A stretch of 64,000 nt of DNA from DASUPK01 sp963801055 (GCA_963801055.1 CAWDDE010000003.1:342458-406457), one strand, 5' to 3'; counted from the stretch's first letter, positions 32,749 through 42,830 are shown. Made by a program: numbers and translations. The notes: a model not told the origin generated them from the sequence alone.

Positions 32749-34029
32749 ACGCTCGACCTGAAGCAGATCCGCAGCGATCCCGAGTCGGTCCGCTCGGCCC
32801 TTGCGAGGCGGGGTGCGGCCGAGCAGCTCGACGAGCTGATCAGCGTGGACGAGCGCCGCCGGGAGCTGAACACCCGGATCGACACGGTCCGGGCGGAGCA
32901 GAACAAGCTTTCAAGCGAGATCGAGGAGGCGGCCCGCGCCGGCAGGGCCGACGATCCGGAGGTGAAGAAGGCCCGCGAGTCATCGAGCGCGCTCAAGTCC
33001 GAGCTCAAGGAGCTCGAGCCGCAGCTCGCCGAGCTCGACGCCAAGCGCGACGAGCTGCTCTCCTCCCTGCCCAACCTTCCGGACCCCGCGGCGCCCGACG
33101 GAATGACCGAGGAGGACAACGTCACGCTCCGGGAGGTCGGAGACCGGCCCGAATTCGGCTTCGAGCCGGTCGACCACCTCGAGCTGGGCCAGGCGCACGG
33201 CTGGATCGAGATGGATGCGGCGGCGAACGCGTCGGGCTCGCGCTTCGCCTACCTGCTCGGCGACCTGGTGATGCTCGAGCTCGCGCTGGTGCGATTCGCG
33301 ATGGAGCTCGTCCGCGGCGAGGGCTTCGAGCCGACGGTGCCACCGGTTCTCGTCCGCGAGCGGCCCCTCTACGGCACCGGGTTCTTCCCGGCTGAGCGAG
33401 AGATGATCTACGAGATCCCCCGGGACGAGCTCTTTCTGGTGGGCACCTCGGAGGTCTCGCTCGCCTCGCTGCATGCCGACCAGATCATGGAGGCCTCGCA
33501 GCTGCCGAAGCGCTACGCGGGCTTGTCCACCTGTTTTCGCCGGGAGGCCGGCGCGGCCGGGCGGGACACCCGCGGCATCTTCCGCGTTCACCAGTTCGAC
33601 AAGGTCGAGATGTTCAGCTTCGTCGAGCCGGGGTCATCGAGAGAGGAGCACGAGCGGATCCTGGCGATCCAGGAGCGCATCCTCACGACCCTCGAGATTC
33701 CCTATCGCGTGGTCGACGTCGCGATCGGCGAGCTCGGCGCTCCGGCAGCCCGCAAGTTCGATTGCGAGGCGTGGATTCCCAGCCAAGAGCGCTACCGAGA
33801 ACTGACAAGCTGCTCGAACACCACCGACTATCAGGCAAGACGCCTGTCCAGCCGATACCGTGCCGCGCAAGGAGAAGCCCCGGAACCTGTGCACACGTTG
33901 AACGGAACTGCTGTCGCTGTGGGTCGCACGGTCATCGCGCTCCTGGAGAACGGACAGAGAGAGGACGGAACGGTGGATCTTCCGGGTGCTTTGCGGAGTT
34001 TTGGGGCTCCGGGGCGGATTCCCGCATAG
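32749..34029 (+). CDS. serS: Serine-tRNA ligase with non-canonical start
   Basis: About 426 residues. The N-terminal coiled-coil arm (residues about 30-105) binds the long variable arm of tRNA-Ser. The class II catalytic core shows GTSEVSLASLH, motif 2 CFRREAGAAGRDTRGIFRVH, ELTSCSNTTDYQARR, and motif 3 GTAVAVGRTVIALLENGQ. No ATG, GTG or TTG is available at the expected start: the family-typical opening LDLKQIRSDPE is preceded by ACG (32749), with CTG at 32758 as the other choice. The next gene begins one base after the stop. Confidence 0.93.
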   Translation, partial: TLDLKQIRSDPESVRSALARRGAAEQLDELISVDERRRELNTRIDTVRAEQNKLSSEIEEAARAGRADDPEVKKARESSSALKSELKELEPQLAELDAKRDELLSSLPNLPDPAAPDGMTEEDNVTLREVGDRPEFGFEPVDHLELGQAHGWIEMDAAANASGSRFAYLLGDLVMLELALVRFAMELVRGEGFEPTVPPVLVRERPLYGTGFFPAEREMIYEIPRDELFLVGTSEVSLASLHADQIMEASQLPKRYAGLSTCFRREAGAAGRDTRGIFRVHQFDKVEMFSFVEPGSSREEHERILAIQERILTTLEIPYRVVDVAIGELGAPAARKFDCEAWIPSQERYRELTSCSNTTDYQARRLSSRYRAAQGEAPEPVHTLNGTAVAVGRTVIALLENGQREDGTVDLPGALRSFGAPGRIPA

Positions 34030-34671
34030 ATGCCGCCCGCCACCCCAAAGCGAGTGGTCCTCTGCGACGACCATGAGATCGTGCGCGAGGCGATCAAGGC
34101 ACGGATGGCCTCAGTGGAGGGAGTGGATATCGTCGGCGAAGCTGAGACGGGCGAGGAGCTCGTCGAGGAGGTCAAGGAGCTCGAGCCCGACGTCTGCATC
34201 GTCGACGTCGAGCTGCCGGGCAAGGACGGGATCGACGCGACCAAGGACGTCCTCAAGGTCCGCCCGGAGTCGCGGGTGATCATCTTCACCGCCCACGCCC
34301 AGCCGGATCTGCTCACATTGGCGCTCCGCGCGGGCGCCTCCGGCTACGTGCTCAAGTCGGCACCCAGCGAGGACATCGCCCGCGCCATCGAGGTGGTGGC
34401 GGACGGAGGGACCTTCGTTGGCACCGAACTCGGCCAGGGCGCGGGAGAGGTGGAGAAGCTGCTCGAGCTGACCCCCCGCGAGCGCGAGATTCTCGAACTG
34501 CTCGCGGAGGGTCTGCGCGTCAAGCAGATCGCCGACCGGCTCTCGCTCAGCCCCGCCACGGTTCACACCCACGTCCGGAACGCGATCGCCCGGATGGAGG
34601 TCGATACGCGGACCGAGGCGGTGGCCCTCGCCGTGCGCTTCAGCTACCTGGGCGCCGGCGGCAAGGTCTAG
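34030..34671 (+). CDS. NarL/FixJ-type response regulator
   Basis: 213 residues. Receiver domain: Asp13/Asp14 acidic pair, phospho-acceptor Asp59 (CIVDVELPG), Thr87 and Lys109. LuxR-type helix-turn-helix at about 150-205: LTPREREILELLAEGLRVKQ and SLSPATVHTHVRNAIARM. It starts immediately after the serS stop, so it is probably co-transcribed. No histidine kinase is encoded in the window, so its partner is elsewhere. Confidence 0.92.
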   Translation: MPPATPKRVVLCDDHEIVREAIKARMASVEGVDIVGEAETGEELVEEVKELEPDVCIVDVELPGKDGIDATKDVLKVRPESRVIIFTAHAQPDLLTLALRAGASGYVLKSAPSEDIARAIEVVADGGTFVGTELGQGAGEVEKLLELTPREREILELLAEGLRVKQIADRLSLSPATVHTHVRNAIARMEVDTRTEAVALAVRFSYLGAGGKV

Positions 34672-34682
34672 CGCCGGCCACG

Positions 34683-34702
34683 CCGCTCCACTTCTGGAGC
34701 GG
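34683..34702. terminator. Hairpin between convergent genes
   Basis: CCGCTCCA, loop CTTC, TGGAGCGG: a perfect 8-bp stem in the 48-bp gap between the response regulator and msrB stops. No T run follows on either strand, so termination is inferred from position only. Confidence 0.5.
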
Positions 34703-34719
34703 AGGGGACGGCGAGCCTT

Positions 34720-35115
34720 CTACGACTCCGGTTCGAACTTGAGCGCGCACCCGTTGATGCAGTAGCGCTGGCCGGTGGTCTCGGCCGGGCCGTCGTCGAA
34801 GACATGGCCGAGGTGGGCGTCGCAGCGTGAGCAAAGCACCTCGGTCCGCCGCATCAGGAAGCTGTTGTCCGCCTCCGTCTCGACGGCTTCGCCCGTCGGC
34901 CTGTCGAAGCTCGGCCAGCCCGTGCCGGAGTCGAACTTGTTCTCCGAGCTGAACAGCGGCTGTCCACAGGCCACGCACACGAATGTGCCCGGATCCTTGA
35001 CGTCGTTGAGCTCGCTGGTGAATGGCGCCTCGGTGCCCTTTTTGCGGACCACGTCGTACTGCTCGGGAGTGAGCTCCTGGCGCCACTCCTGCTCGCTCTT
35101 CTTGACCTTCTCCAA
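34720..35115 (-). CDS. msrB: Peptide-methionine (R)-S-oxide reductase
   Basis: 131 residues, the full MsrB length. Structural zinc ligands CVAC (47, 50) and CSRC (95, 98); catalytic Cys119 in RYCINGCALKF; GTGWPSF and HLGHVFDDGP are family hallmarks. It repairs oxidised methionine in cytosolic proteins using thioredoxin. No msrA is adjacent. Confidence 0.95.
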   Translation of the reverse strand: MEKVKKSEQEWRQELTPEQYDVVRKKGTEAPFTSELNDVKDPGTFVCVACGQPLFSSENKFDSGTGWPSFDRPTGEAVETEADNSFLMRRTEVLCSRCDAHLGHVFDDGPAETTGQRYCINGCALKFEPES

Positions 35116-35338
35116 GTCTTACCTCGCTTCCATGTGGATGGTGACCAGGGTAACCCGGTCATTTACACAGTCCGCTGAGCCGGCCCCGCGTTACTGAACC
35201 CAGGAAGCCCGCCAGAGTCGTCGGGCGGACGCTTGTCAAGCGTCGGTTCCCCCTTGTCGCTCGGTGGGAACTTCGCTAGCTTCAGCGGCCATCGGGGGGC
35301 CCGGGGGGGCTCCAAATGAGACGGAACTGGAGGACCGA

Positions 35339-36469
35339 ATGGGAGGCGTGCCCGGAGGAGGCCATCGGCGTAAGGGCGGTAGCGGTCAGGCACCGCTGAT
35401 CTCTGTAGTCGCCGTTCTCTGTCTTGCCCTCGCCGTGGCCGCGGGACCCGCCGTGGCGAAGAAGATCACCGGCACCAAGCGCAGCGAGCTGATCGTCGGC
35501 ACCAAGGGCGCCGACAGGATCAAGGGCAAGGGCGGCAACGACCTGCTCAAGGGCAAGGGCGGCAACGACCTGCTCAACGGAGGCAGGGGGAGTGACAAGG
35601 TGGTCGGCGGCAAGGGCAATGACAAGGTGGTCGGCGGCCCGAAGGGCGACACCGTGATCGGCGGGCCGCGCATCGACAGAATCAAGGGCCAGGGCGGCAA
35701 CGACCTGCTGAAGGCCGCCGACGGCCGCCGCGATAGCGTGATCGACGGCGGGGCTGGCACGAACAAGTGCATCGTCGACACCGTGGAACTCGACATCGTC
35801 CGGAACTGCGGGACGGTTCAGGCCAGCACGCCCGGGCAGGGTCCGGGTGGCGGTGGCGGCGGCGGTGGTGGTGGTGGGGGACCTGGTCCCGGCCAGGGAC
35901 TACGGGTACTCACCGTCGACGTGATGTGCGGCCCCGCCAACCCGGTGACGGGGGTGGGGTGCAGCTTCCACATCACCGGTGATGGAGCCGACGAGGTGAC
36001 GGTGGCGAGCCCCGTCGAGAGCGGCGGTGGCGTCACCAACGTGCTGGGCATTGCCAACGCGCTCAGCCCTCCGAACTGGGACGCGCTAGGCGTCTATTCG
36101 TGCACCGCCGCCGGCTTCCTGCGGGTCACCATCGGCTCGGAGAGCGTCGACGTTCCGGTCCCCTGCACTCCGGGTTCCCTCCCAGGCGGGGGTGGTGGCG
36201 GCGGTGGCCCGCTGAACCCGACTAGCAAGCAGGTGAATTGCCCGGCGCCTGGCCTGTGCAGCTTCCAAATCAGCGGCGACGGGGCCGATGCGGCGGGCCC
36301 CGGGAGCGTCGAGGGCGATGGCGCCGGCGTCACCAACGTCGTTGGTATTGCAGGCTCGCTCATCGCTCCGAATTGGAATGCGGGCGGCACCTACAGCTGC
36401 ACAAGCTCTGGTGTTCTGACCGTGACGATCGGCACGGAGAGCGTCAACGTACCGGTCACCTGCGGCTGA
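35339..36469 (+). CDS. Secreted RTX-like (Ca-binding nonapeptide repeat) protein
   Basis: 376 residues from ATG 35339, with GGAGG upstream; an earlier ATG at 35264 lacks one. A signal peptide/anchor is followed by about nine short repeats of the GGxGND type (GKGGNDLLKGKGGNDLLNGG, VVGGKGNDKVVGG), which bind Ca in a parallel beta-roll. A run of Gly (about 200-212) leads to two homologous C-terminal modules of about 90 residues, each with SFxI(S/T)GDGAD, VTNVxGIA and YSCT text. Probably an extracellular structural or adhesive protein. No type I secretion genes are nearby. Confidence 0.75.
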   Translation: MGGVPGGGHRRKGGSGQAPLISVVAVLCLALAVAAGPAVAKKITGTKRSELIVGTKGADRIKGKGGNDLLKGKGGNDLLNGGRGSDKVVGGKGNDKVVGGPKGDTVIGGPRIDRIKGQGGNDLLKAADGRRDSVIDGGAGTNKCIVDTVELDIVRNCGTVQASTPGQGPGGGGGGGGGGGGPGPGQGLRVLTVDVMCGPANPVTGVGCSFHITGDGADEVTVASPVESGGGVTNVLGIANALSPPNWDALGVYSCTAAGFLRVTIGSESVDVPVPCTPGSLPGGGGGGGGPLNPTSKQVNCPAPGLCSFQISGDGADAAGPGSVEGDGAGVTNVVGIAGSLIAPNWNAGGTYSCTSSGVLTVTIGTESVNVPVTCG

Positions 36470-36695
36470 GTCGCGTGCGGGGCTCAGCGGCCCATTCGGT
36501 GCCGCTGGGCCCACCGTAGGGTCCGAGGAAGGACAGTTGCAATTGAGCGGGGGAGGAGGGAGGTATGTCACGAAGCTGCTGCCGGAAGGGGCCTACGATT
36601 GGCTGTACGTCCTGCGACCAGACCGCGAGCAATTCCTCGTTGAGGAATGTCATGCTGGGCGACGCTCGGTGACTCCCCGCACCGAGCATCGACTC

Positions 36696-36785
36696 GGAGG
36701 GGTGGCAGAGTCTGGTTGATTGCGGCAGCCTTGAAAGCTGTTGACCGGGTCTCCCGGTCCGGGGGTTCGAATCCCTCCCCCTCCG
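36696..36785 (+). tRNA. tRNA-Ser (anticodon TGA)
   Basis: 90 nt with a class II long variable arm. Acceptor GGAGGGG pairs with CCCCTCC, discriminator G. Anticodon loop CTTGAAA gives TGA at 36732-36734. T arm contains GGTTCGAATCC. CCA is not encoded. Confidence 0.95.
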
Positions 36786-36818
36786 CTGGTAAGAAGCGCC
36801 CGCCCGAATCGATCCGGA

Positions 36819-37325
36819 TCAGTCCTCCGGCGTGCAGACGATCACCGGGATGCGGCGGCCGCCGGCGCGCTCCTCGTAGGAGGCGAAGCCGGGATAGAAC
36901 CTCGTGGCGAGATTCCAGAGGCGCTTTCGGCGATTCCCATTCACCTCCTGCGCCCGGTAGCTGCCGCCGCCGCCCTTGGTCCAGAGCTCCACTTCGGGAT
37001 TGGCGACCACGTTGTAGTACCAGGCGGGGTGATCGCGGTGGCCGCCACGCGATGCGATCAGGACTACGTTGCCCCGGTCCGTGAAGTAGGTGAGCGGCGT
37101 GGTCCGCCTCTTGCCGCTCTTGGCGCCGGTGTGGGTGAGCAGCACCGTGGGGGCGTTGAACGTGGTCTTCAGCCGTCCTCCGCTGAGCTTCATCAGGTAG
37201 GGGTCGACCTTGTTGCCGACGTTGACCAGGAACCAGGTGACCGGCGGTTGCCTAGCAATCCACGACAGCGTGCTCAGCCAGAGACCTTTCGGTTGCTCCG
37301 GGTCGATTGCGGCGACCGTTCCCAC
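36819..37325 (-). CDS. Deazaflavin (F420)-dependent nitroreductase family protein
   Basis: 168 residues from GTG 37325. Typical of the Ddn-like split-barrel family: LLTHTGAKSGKRRTTPLTYF, then VLIASRGGHRDHPAWYYNVV and NPEVELWTKGG. Members use reduced F420 to reduce quinones or nitro compounds and are widespread in actinobacteria. Divergent from the lactone oxidase gene 43 bp away. Confidence 0.88.
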   Translation of the reverse strand: MGTVAAIDPEQPKGLWLSTLSWIARQPPVTWFLVNVGNKVDPYLMKLSGGRLKTTFNAPTVLLTHTGAKSGKRRTTPLTYFTDRGNVVLIASRGGHRDHPAWYYNVVANPEVELWTKGGGGSYRAQEVNGNRRKRLWNLATRFYPGFASYEERAGGRRIPVIVCTPED

Positions 37326-37367
37326 CCGCGGAATCCTGCCACGTCCCGGTCTATCTAGGCTGCGTCC

Positions 37368-38696
37368 ATGACGGAGTGGCGCAACTGGACCGGCGATCAG
37401 CGCTGCGTGCCCGCACGCATCGAGAGGCCGAGAGACCGCGCGGACCTGATCGAGGCTGTCAGGCGGGCCACCGACCAGGGGCTGACCGTGCGGGCGGTCG
37501 GCTCCGGCCACTCCTTCACGGACGCGGCGTGCACGGGGGGAGTCCTGATCGAGATGGGCGAGCTCAACCGGATCCTGGAGGTCGAGCGCGACGCCGGGCT
37601 GGTCAAGGTGGAGGGCGGCATCGGGCTGCGGGCGCTCAACGAGCTGATCTGGGGCCACGGCATGGCTATTGAGAACCTCGGTGACATCGACCGGCAGACG
37701 ATCTCAGGCGCGGTCTCGACCGGTACGCACGGGACCGGAGCGCGCTTCCGGAACCTCTCCTCGGTGATCGAGGCAGTGGAGCTGATCCTCCCGGACGGGA
37801 CCCTGCTCGATATTTCGCCGGACTCCGAGCCGGAGCTCCTACCGTCCGTCCGGATCGGCCTAGGGGCGCTCGGCGTCATCGCGACCCTGACCCTGCGCAC
37901 CGTCCCCGCCTTCTCCGTCCGGCGCACCGACTCGCCGGTGGCGCTCGCAGAGACGCTTGAGCGGCTGCAGGATCTGGCCGACGGATCGGACCACTTCGAG
38001 TTCTACGTCTTCCCGCACACCGAGGTCGCCCTGCTCCGCCAGAGCGAGAGGACGGACGAGCCGCCGCAGCCGCGGAACTCGGCTCTCGAGTTCGGTCAGG
38101 AGGTGATCCTCGAGAACTGGGTGATGGGCGCGATCGCCCGCGCGGGTCGCCGCCTGCCCTCCCGTATCCCGAGGCTGTCCCGGTTCGTCTCCTCGCAGCT
38201 CGCGAAGAGCACCAAGATGGACCGCAGCTATCGCGTCTTCGCGAGCAGACGCCTGATCCGTTTCACCGAGATGGAGTACGCGATCCCGCGCCGTCACGCG
38301 GCGGAGGCGATCCCGCGGGTGATCGAGGCGGCGGAGCGTGCGGACCCGCCGGTCGGGTTCCCGGTCGAGGTGCGATTCGTCGCCGCCGACGATTCGATCC
38401 TCAGTCCGGCCCACGATCGGGACACCTGCTACATCGCCGTCCACCAGTACCAAGGGATGGCCTGGGAGGGGTACTTCCGGTCCGTCGAAGCGATCATGGA
38501 TGAGTACGGCGGCCGTCCGCACTGGGGCAAGCGGCACTTCCAAACGGCCGCCACCCTCGCCGAGCGCTATCCGCGCTGGGAGGACTTCCTCTCCGCGCGG
38601 GCCCGCTTTGACCCGGAGGGCACCTTCCGCAACCAGTACCTCGACCGGGTTCTGGGGCCGCCGACGAGATCGGCTCTGCAGGCCGTGCCGACCTGA
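37368..38696 (+). CDS. FAD-linked sugar-1,4-lactone oxidase family protein (D-arabinono-lactone oxidase type)
   Basis: 442 residues. The VAO/PCMH FAD domain starts with TVRAVGSGHSFTDAACTGGV, where the His of GSGHS is the usual covalent FAD site, and contains TISGAVSTGTHGTG. The C-terminal ALO domain ends with HWGKRHF and FRNQYLDRVLGP. It should oxidise a sugar lactone or polyol with O2 or a quinone. The convergent PLP-type gene at 38721-40058 is a frequent partner of this family in actinobacteria, from memory. Confidence 0.9.
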   Translation: MTEWRNWTGDQRCVPARIERPRDRADLIEAVRRATDQGLTVRAVGSGHSFTDAACTGGVLIEMGELNRILEVERDAGLVKVEGGIGLRALNELIWGHGMAIENLGDIDRQTISGAVSTGTHGTGARFRNLSSVIEAVELILPDGTLLDISPDSEPELLPSVRIGLGALGVIATLTLRTVPAFSVRRTDSPVALAETLERLQDLADGSDHFEFYVFPHTEVALLRQSERTDEPPQPRNSALEFGQEVILENWVMGAIARAGRRLPSRIPRLSRFVSSQLAKSTKMDRSYRVFASRRLIRFTEMEYAIPRRHAAEAIPRVIEAAERADPPVGFPVEVRFVAADDSILSPAHDRDTCYIAVHQYQGMAWEGYFRSVEAIMDEYGGRPHWGKRHFQTAATLAERYPRWEDFLSARARFDPEGTFRNQYLDRVLGPPTRSALQAVPT

Positions 38697-38720
38697 GAGC
38701 ATGTCGCCCTCGGCTGCGCG

Positions 38721-40058
38721 CTAGAGGAAGGTCCTGCCCTCGCCGCGGTAGGTGGGGACCTCGTCGCGGATCGTCGTCCCGGTGACCAGGTAGAGGCGGT
38801 TGAAGCGCTCGCAGAGCTCGCCGGCCTTGACGTGCCGGAAGTAGACGCGGTCGCCGATCCGCAGCCTGTCGGCCGCCGAGCCGCGCAGCGGAGTCTGGAC
38901 CTCACCGGCGCCCTCGTAGGGGTCGAGTCGCAGCCCCGCCGGCAGGTGGGGAACCGGCATCCGGTCTCGGGCCCCTACCCCCGAGGCGAGGTAGCCGCCG
39001 CCCAGCGCGGTCGCGACGCCCGCGCCCGGGCGCCTGACGATCGGAAGGGCGAACATCGCCGCCGGCCGCAACGTGAATGCGCGGTAGTGATCGAAGAGGA
39101 TCGGCGCGAAGAACCCCGAACCGGCGGCGACCTCAGTGACGGCCCACTCCGAGGCGGTCAGCTCGATCGAGCCGGTGCCGCCGCCGTTGACGAACTCGAG
39201 CCCGGCGACCTCCGAGAGCGCGGTGACGATCTCGGCGCGACGCTCGGCCACGTCCTTCGCGGAGGCCGACTGCATGGTCCTGATCGTCAGGTTGGTGATC
39301 GCCTTGCGCGGCACGTTGTCACCGACGCCGGCGATCTGACCCTCGTAGGCCATCAGCCCGACCAGCGTGGTGCGCTCGCGGCGGTCGATCTCGTGCGCGA
39401 GGCCCACCGCCTGCTCGGCGCTCCTGATCGGCGAGCGCTTCGGGCCGATCTTGAGCAGGCCGCGCAGGGGCCACCAGGAGAGGTCGATGTCAATCGCGAC
39501 CCGGACCGGCGCGACGAACGACCTCGCCGCCTCCTCGATCAGGTCCAGATGCTCGGTGCTATCGACCATGACCACAGGCGCCTCGTCCGGGTTCTCGGCG
39601 GTGATCCGGGCCAGCCGCGTCAGGCAGGCCCGGTCTGTCGTCGGATAGGCCACCACGAGGTCGCGCAGGCCCTGCTCCCAGAGCCAGATCGTCTCGGGCA
39701 AGGTGAAGGTGAGCGCGCCCTGGAAGCCGGGATCGAGGTCGAGCAGGCGCGCCAGGACCGGCCGCGAGCGGATCGACTTGCTGGCGATCCGGATCGGCTT
39801 GCCGCGAGAACGGCGGAGCATGTCCGCGGCGTTCGCCCACACCGCATCCAAGTCGACGAAGGCGAAGGGGGCCTGCACGTCCGCGAACACGGTCTCGAAC
39901 CGCTCGTAGGCCTCCATCGGGGTCGGCAACGGAATCGGCGTCGGGGTGTCGATCGCCGACGGCGGCCTGGTCTCCTCGTCAATCGCCTCAGCGTGACCGC
40001 TCGCGTCCGGCTCGGTCGCGGGTGCCTCGGTCGTGGGGCCTTCGTCGGGTGCCGTCAT
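38721..40058 (-). CDS. Alanine racemase N-domain / D-threonine aldolase-like PLP protein
   Basis: 445 residues. A fold-type III PLP barrel: ASKSIRSRPVLARLL contains the candidate PLP Lys, then VAYPTTDRACLTRLARI, GLMAYEGQIAGVGDN and a C-terminal domain with DRVYFRHVKAGELCERFN. Such proteins are annotated as amino acid deaminase/aldolase and can act on D-threonine-like substrates with a metal. A disordered Pro/Glu/Thr-rich N-terminus of about 45 residues precedes the domain. Its stop is 24 bp from the lactone oxidase stop. Confidence 0.82.
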   Translation of the reverse strand: MTAPDEGPTTEAPATEPDASGHAEAIDEETRPPSAIDTPTPIPLPTPMEAYERFETVFADVQAPFAFVDLDAVWANAADMLRRSRGKPIRIASKSIRSRPVLARLLDLDPGFQGALTFTLPETIWLWEQGLRDLVVAYPTTDRACLTRLARITAENPDEAPVVMVDSTEHLDLIEEAARSFVAPVRVAIDIDLSWWPLRGLLKIGPKRSPIRSAEQAVGLAHEIDRRERTTLVGLMAYEGQIAGVGDNVPRKAITNLTIRTMQSASAKDVAERRAEIVTALSEVAGLEFVNGGGTGSIELTASEWAVTEVAAGSGFFAPILFDHYRAFTLRPAAMFALPIVRRPGAGVATALGGGYLASGVGARDRMPVPHLPAGLRLDPYEGAGEVQTPLRGSAADRLRIGDRVYFRHVKAGELCERFNRLYLVTGTTIRDEVPTYRGEGRTFL

Positions 40059-40109
40059 CGGGATCCAGCCTACAATCGAGCCGCGTGGTCGCCGCGCCGA
40101 CCCCGCCCC

Positions 40110-40199
40110 GGAGAGGTGGCCGAGCGGCTGAAGGCACTCGCCTGCTAAGCGAGTAGAGGGCTAATCGCTCTCTCGAGGGTTCGAATCCCTCCCTCTCCG
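40110..40199 (+). tRNA. tRNA-Ser (anticodon GCT)
   Basis: 90 nt, long variable arm. Acceptor GGAGAGG pairs with CCTCTCC, discriminator G. Anticodon loop CTGCTAA gives GCT at 40144-40146; stem CTCGC/GCGAG. CCA is not encoded. Confidence 0.95.
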
Positions 40200-40212
40200 C
40201 TATCGCCCGGAA

Positions 40213-41277
<1,065 letters not shown>

Positions 41278-41306
41278 CGGGCAACCCTAGTTGCCATGCT
41301 TTTGGG

Positions 41307-41660
41307 GTGCCGAAGCGACGGAGAGGGCGTGAGGGCGAGGCGGTCGAGACGGTGGAGTACGCCGATCCCGAGGGCAACGTCCTGACTCTGAGGCGGTCCC
41401 TGAGTCCCAGGACGATCAGGAAGATCAACAAGCCCCACCGGAGGGACGCCGCATCCGCGGAGGACGTGTGGACACGCCGCAACGAGATGCTTTTCGAGTA
41501 TCTGACGGTGAGTTGGCAGATCTCCGGCCTCCCCCTCGACGACCAGAAGATGCTCCTCGGCCGCTACCGGATGGCGGATTCCGGCGAACAGCGCTGGGTC
41601 CGGGAGACGATCAACGCCCACGTCGAGCGCCATATTCCCGAGGTCGATCTGAGCGGCTGA
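41307..41660 (+). CDS. Hypothetical protein, possibly conserved
   Basis: 117 residues from GTG 41307. Starts basic (MPKRRRGREGEAVETVEYAD), contains EGNVLTLRRSLSPRTIRKIN and a helical region with VWTRRNEMLFEYLTVSWQIS and DDQKMLLGRYRMADS. No domain recognised. It precedes tRNA-Arg by 35 bp on the same strand. Confidence 0.65.
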   Translation: MPKRRRGREGEAVETVEYADPEGNVLTLRRSLSPRTIRKINKPHRRDAASAEDVWTRRNEMLFEYLTVSWQISGLPLDDQKMLLGRYRMADSGEQRWVRETINAHVERHIPEVDLSG

Positions 41661-41694
41661 GGCCCGCCAGCCGTCGCTACGCTAGGGGCCGCAC

Positions 41695-41768
41695 GCGCCC
41701 GTAGCTCAGTCGGATAGAGCGTCGGTCTACGAAACCGAAGGTCACAGGTTCGAATCCTGTCGGGCGCG
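41695..41768 (+). tRNA. tRNA-Arg (anticodon ACG); attachment site
   Basis: 74 nt. Acceptor GCGCCCG pairs with CGGGCGC, discriminator G; anticodon loop CTACGAA gives ACG at 41729-41731. The 3' 46 bp (41723-41768) are repeated exactly at 46255-46300, 54086-54131 and 62109-62154, so this gene is the integration target of an element family and was restored on insertion. Confidence 0.96.
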
Positions 41769-42076
41769 CTGCTCCCTGTAGCGCACGAAACGCCATCCTG
41801 CCTGCTAATCGCGGGATTCGAACCTCGTCCCGGTCAAACGCGGCGTGGCGCTGAGCTCCCTGGATGCAGCGCTGATGTAGCCAGGCTCGGGGTGGCGAAT
41901 CGGCTCGACCCGTATCCGCCGCGACGGCCCGGGTAGATCGAGCGCCCGAGGGCCCCGGGACAGGCGCCAACGCTCACCCCCGGTGCCGCAGTGCCCGCTC
42001 GTAGTCGCCATCACCTGCAGGGTAAGTCAAGCGGGCCCGCGCGATCTCCGGACGACAAGGGGTAAGCCGCAGGCGC
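41769..42076. other. Gap downstream of tRNA-Arg with no supported gene
   Basis: 308 bp between the tRNA and the NfuA-like gene. This would be the tRNA-proximal end of an integrated element. No integrase reading frame or hairpin repeat was found; short minus-strand ORFs here are not convincing. A lone T-arm-like stretch on the minus strand (about 41808-41825) lacks the rest of a tRNA. Confidence 0.4.
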
Positions 42077-42766
42077 CTACTTCTTGGCGGGCTCGAAGTA
42101 GGGGTTGGTGCCGACGGCGTGGTCGGTGACGTCGACCACGCGGGCGATCTCCGTAACCGCCTCGGTGATCGCGACCTCGATCCCCTGGCCGAGGGTGACG
42201 GTGGCCATCCCACAGCCCTGGCAGCCGCCGCCCAAGCGCAGGTAGGCGGTGTCCTCCTCGACCGCGACCAGCTCCGCATGCCCCCCGTGCTGGGCGATGG
42301 CCGGGTTGATCTGCTGGTCGATCACTTGGATGACCCGCTGCGCGACGTCGCCGCTGAGGTCGGCGGCCGGGGGAGCGTCGATGGGCGGGCTCGCGGGCGG
42401 CGCCATCGGCGGGCTCATCATCGGCAGCTCCGCCGGAGCCGGCGGCTTGTTCGGGTTCACGACGGTGAGCCCGCTCTGCTCGAGGCCTTGCGACCAGTCG
42501 ATGGTGGCGCCTCGCAGCTTCTCGACGCTCGACTCCGGCACCACGATCGCCAGGTCGCCGTGGCGCTGCACTACGTCGTCCTGGCGGGCAACATGCACTG
42601 CGTTGAGGGAGATCTTGTAGACGTACTCGCCGTCCGAGACGCCGCTCACCTCCACCCACAGCGCCTGGCTCTCGGGGTCCCCGGACTGCGCGCGGAACCC
42701 CCTGACCTTCTCGATCGCCTGCTCGGTGATCGCGAGCGTCGGCTCGGCTGTGTCTTCGGCGCTCAT
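42077..42766 (-). CDS. NfuA-like Fe-S biogenesis protein
   Basis: 229 residues. N-terminal half resembles the degenerate A-type (HesB/IscA-like) domain: LAITEQAIEKVRGFRAQSGD and ALWVEVSGVSDGEYVYKISL, without the usual cysteines. A Pro-rich linker (PAPAELPMMSPPMAPPASPP) leads to a NifU C-terminal domain with GGGCQGCGMATVTL, whose CxxC holds a 4Fe-4S cluster at the dimer interface. It would deliver clusters to apo-proteins. The divergent radical SAM operon next to it encodes a likely client. Confidence 0.88.
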   Translation of the reverse strand: MSAEDTAEPTLAITEQAIEKVRGFRAQSGDPESQALWVEVSGVSDGEYVYKISLNAVHVARQDDVVQRHGDLAIVVPESSVEKLRGATIDWSQGLEQSGLTVVNPNKPPAPAELPMMSPPMAPPASPPIDAPPAADLSGDVAQRVIQVIDQQINPAIAQHGGHAELVAVEEDTAYLRLGGGCQGCGMATVTLGQGIEVAITEAVTEIARVVDVTDHAVGTNPYFEPAKK

Positions 42767-42830
42767 CTCATATCCCGTATGGCTGGTCGTTCGCCGGTGG
42801 CGCCGGCCCGCCGCTACCTACGATACGCCC

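Noticed and set aside
36537..36719. ORFs of 60 codons (plus) and 77 codons (minus) before tRNA-Ser
   Set aside because: Both look partly protein-like, but they overlap each other on opposite strands, the plus one runs into the tRNA, and no homology is recognised, so neither is supported.
41805..41830. T-arm-like sequence on the minus strand next to tRNA-Arg
   Set aside because: GGTTCGAATCC is present, but no D arm, anticodon arm or acceptor stem can be built around it.
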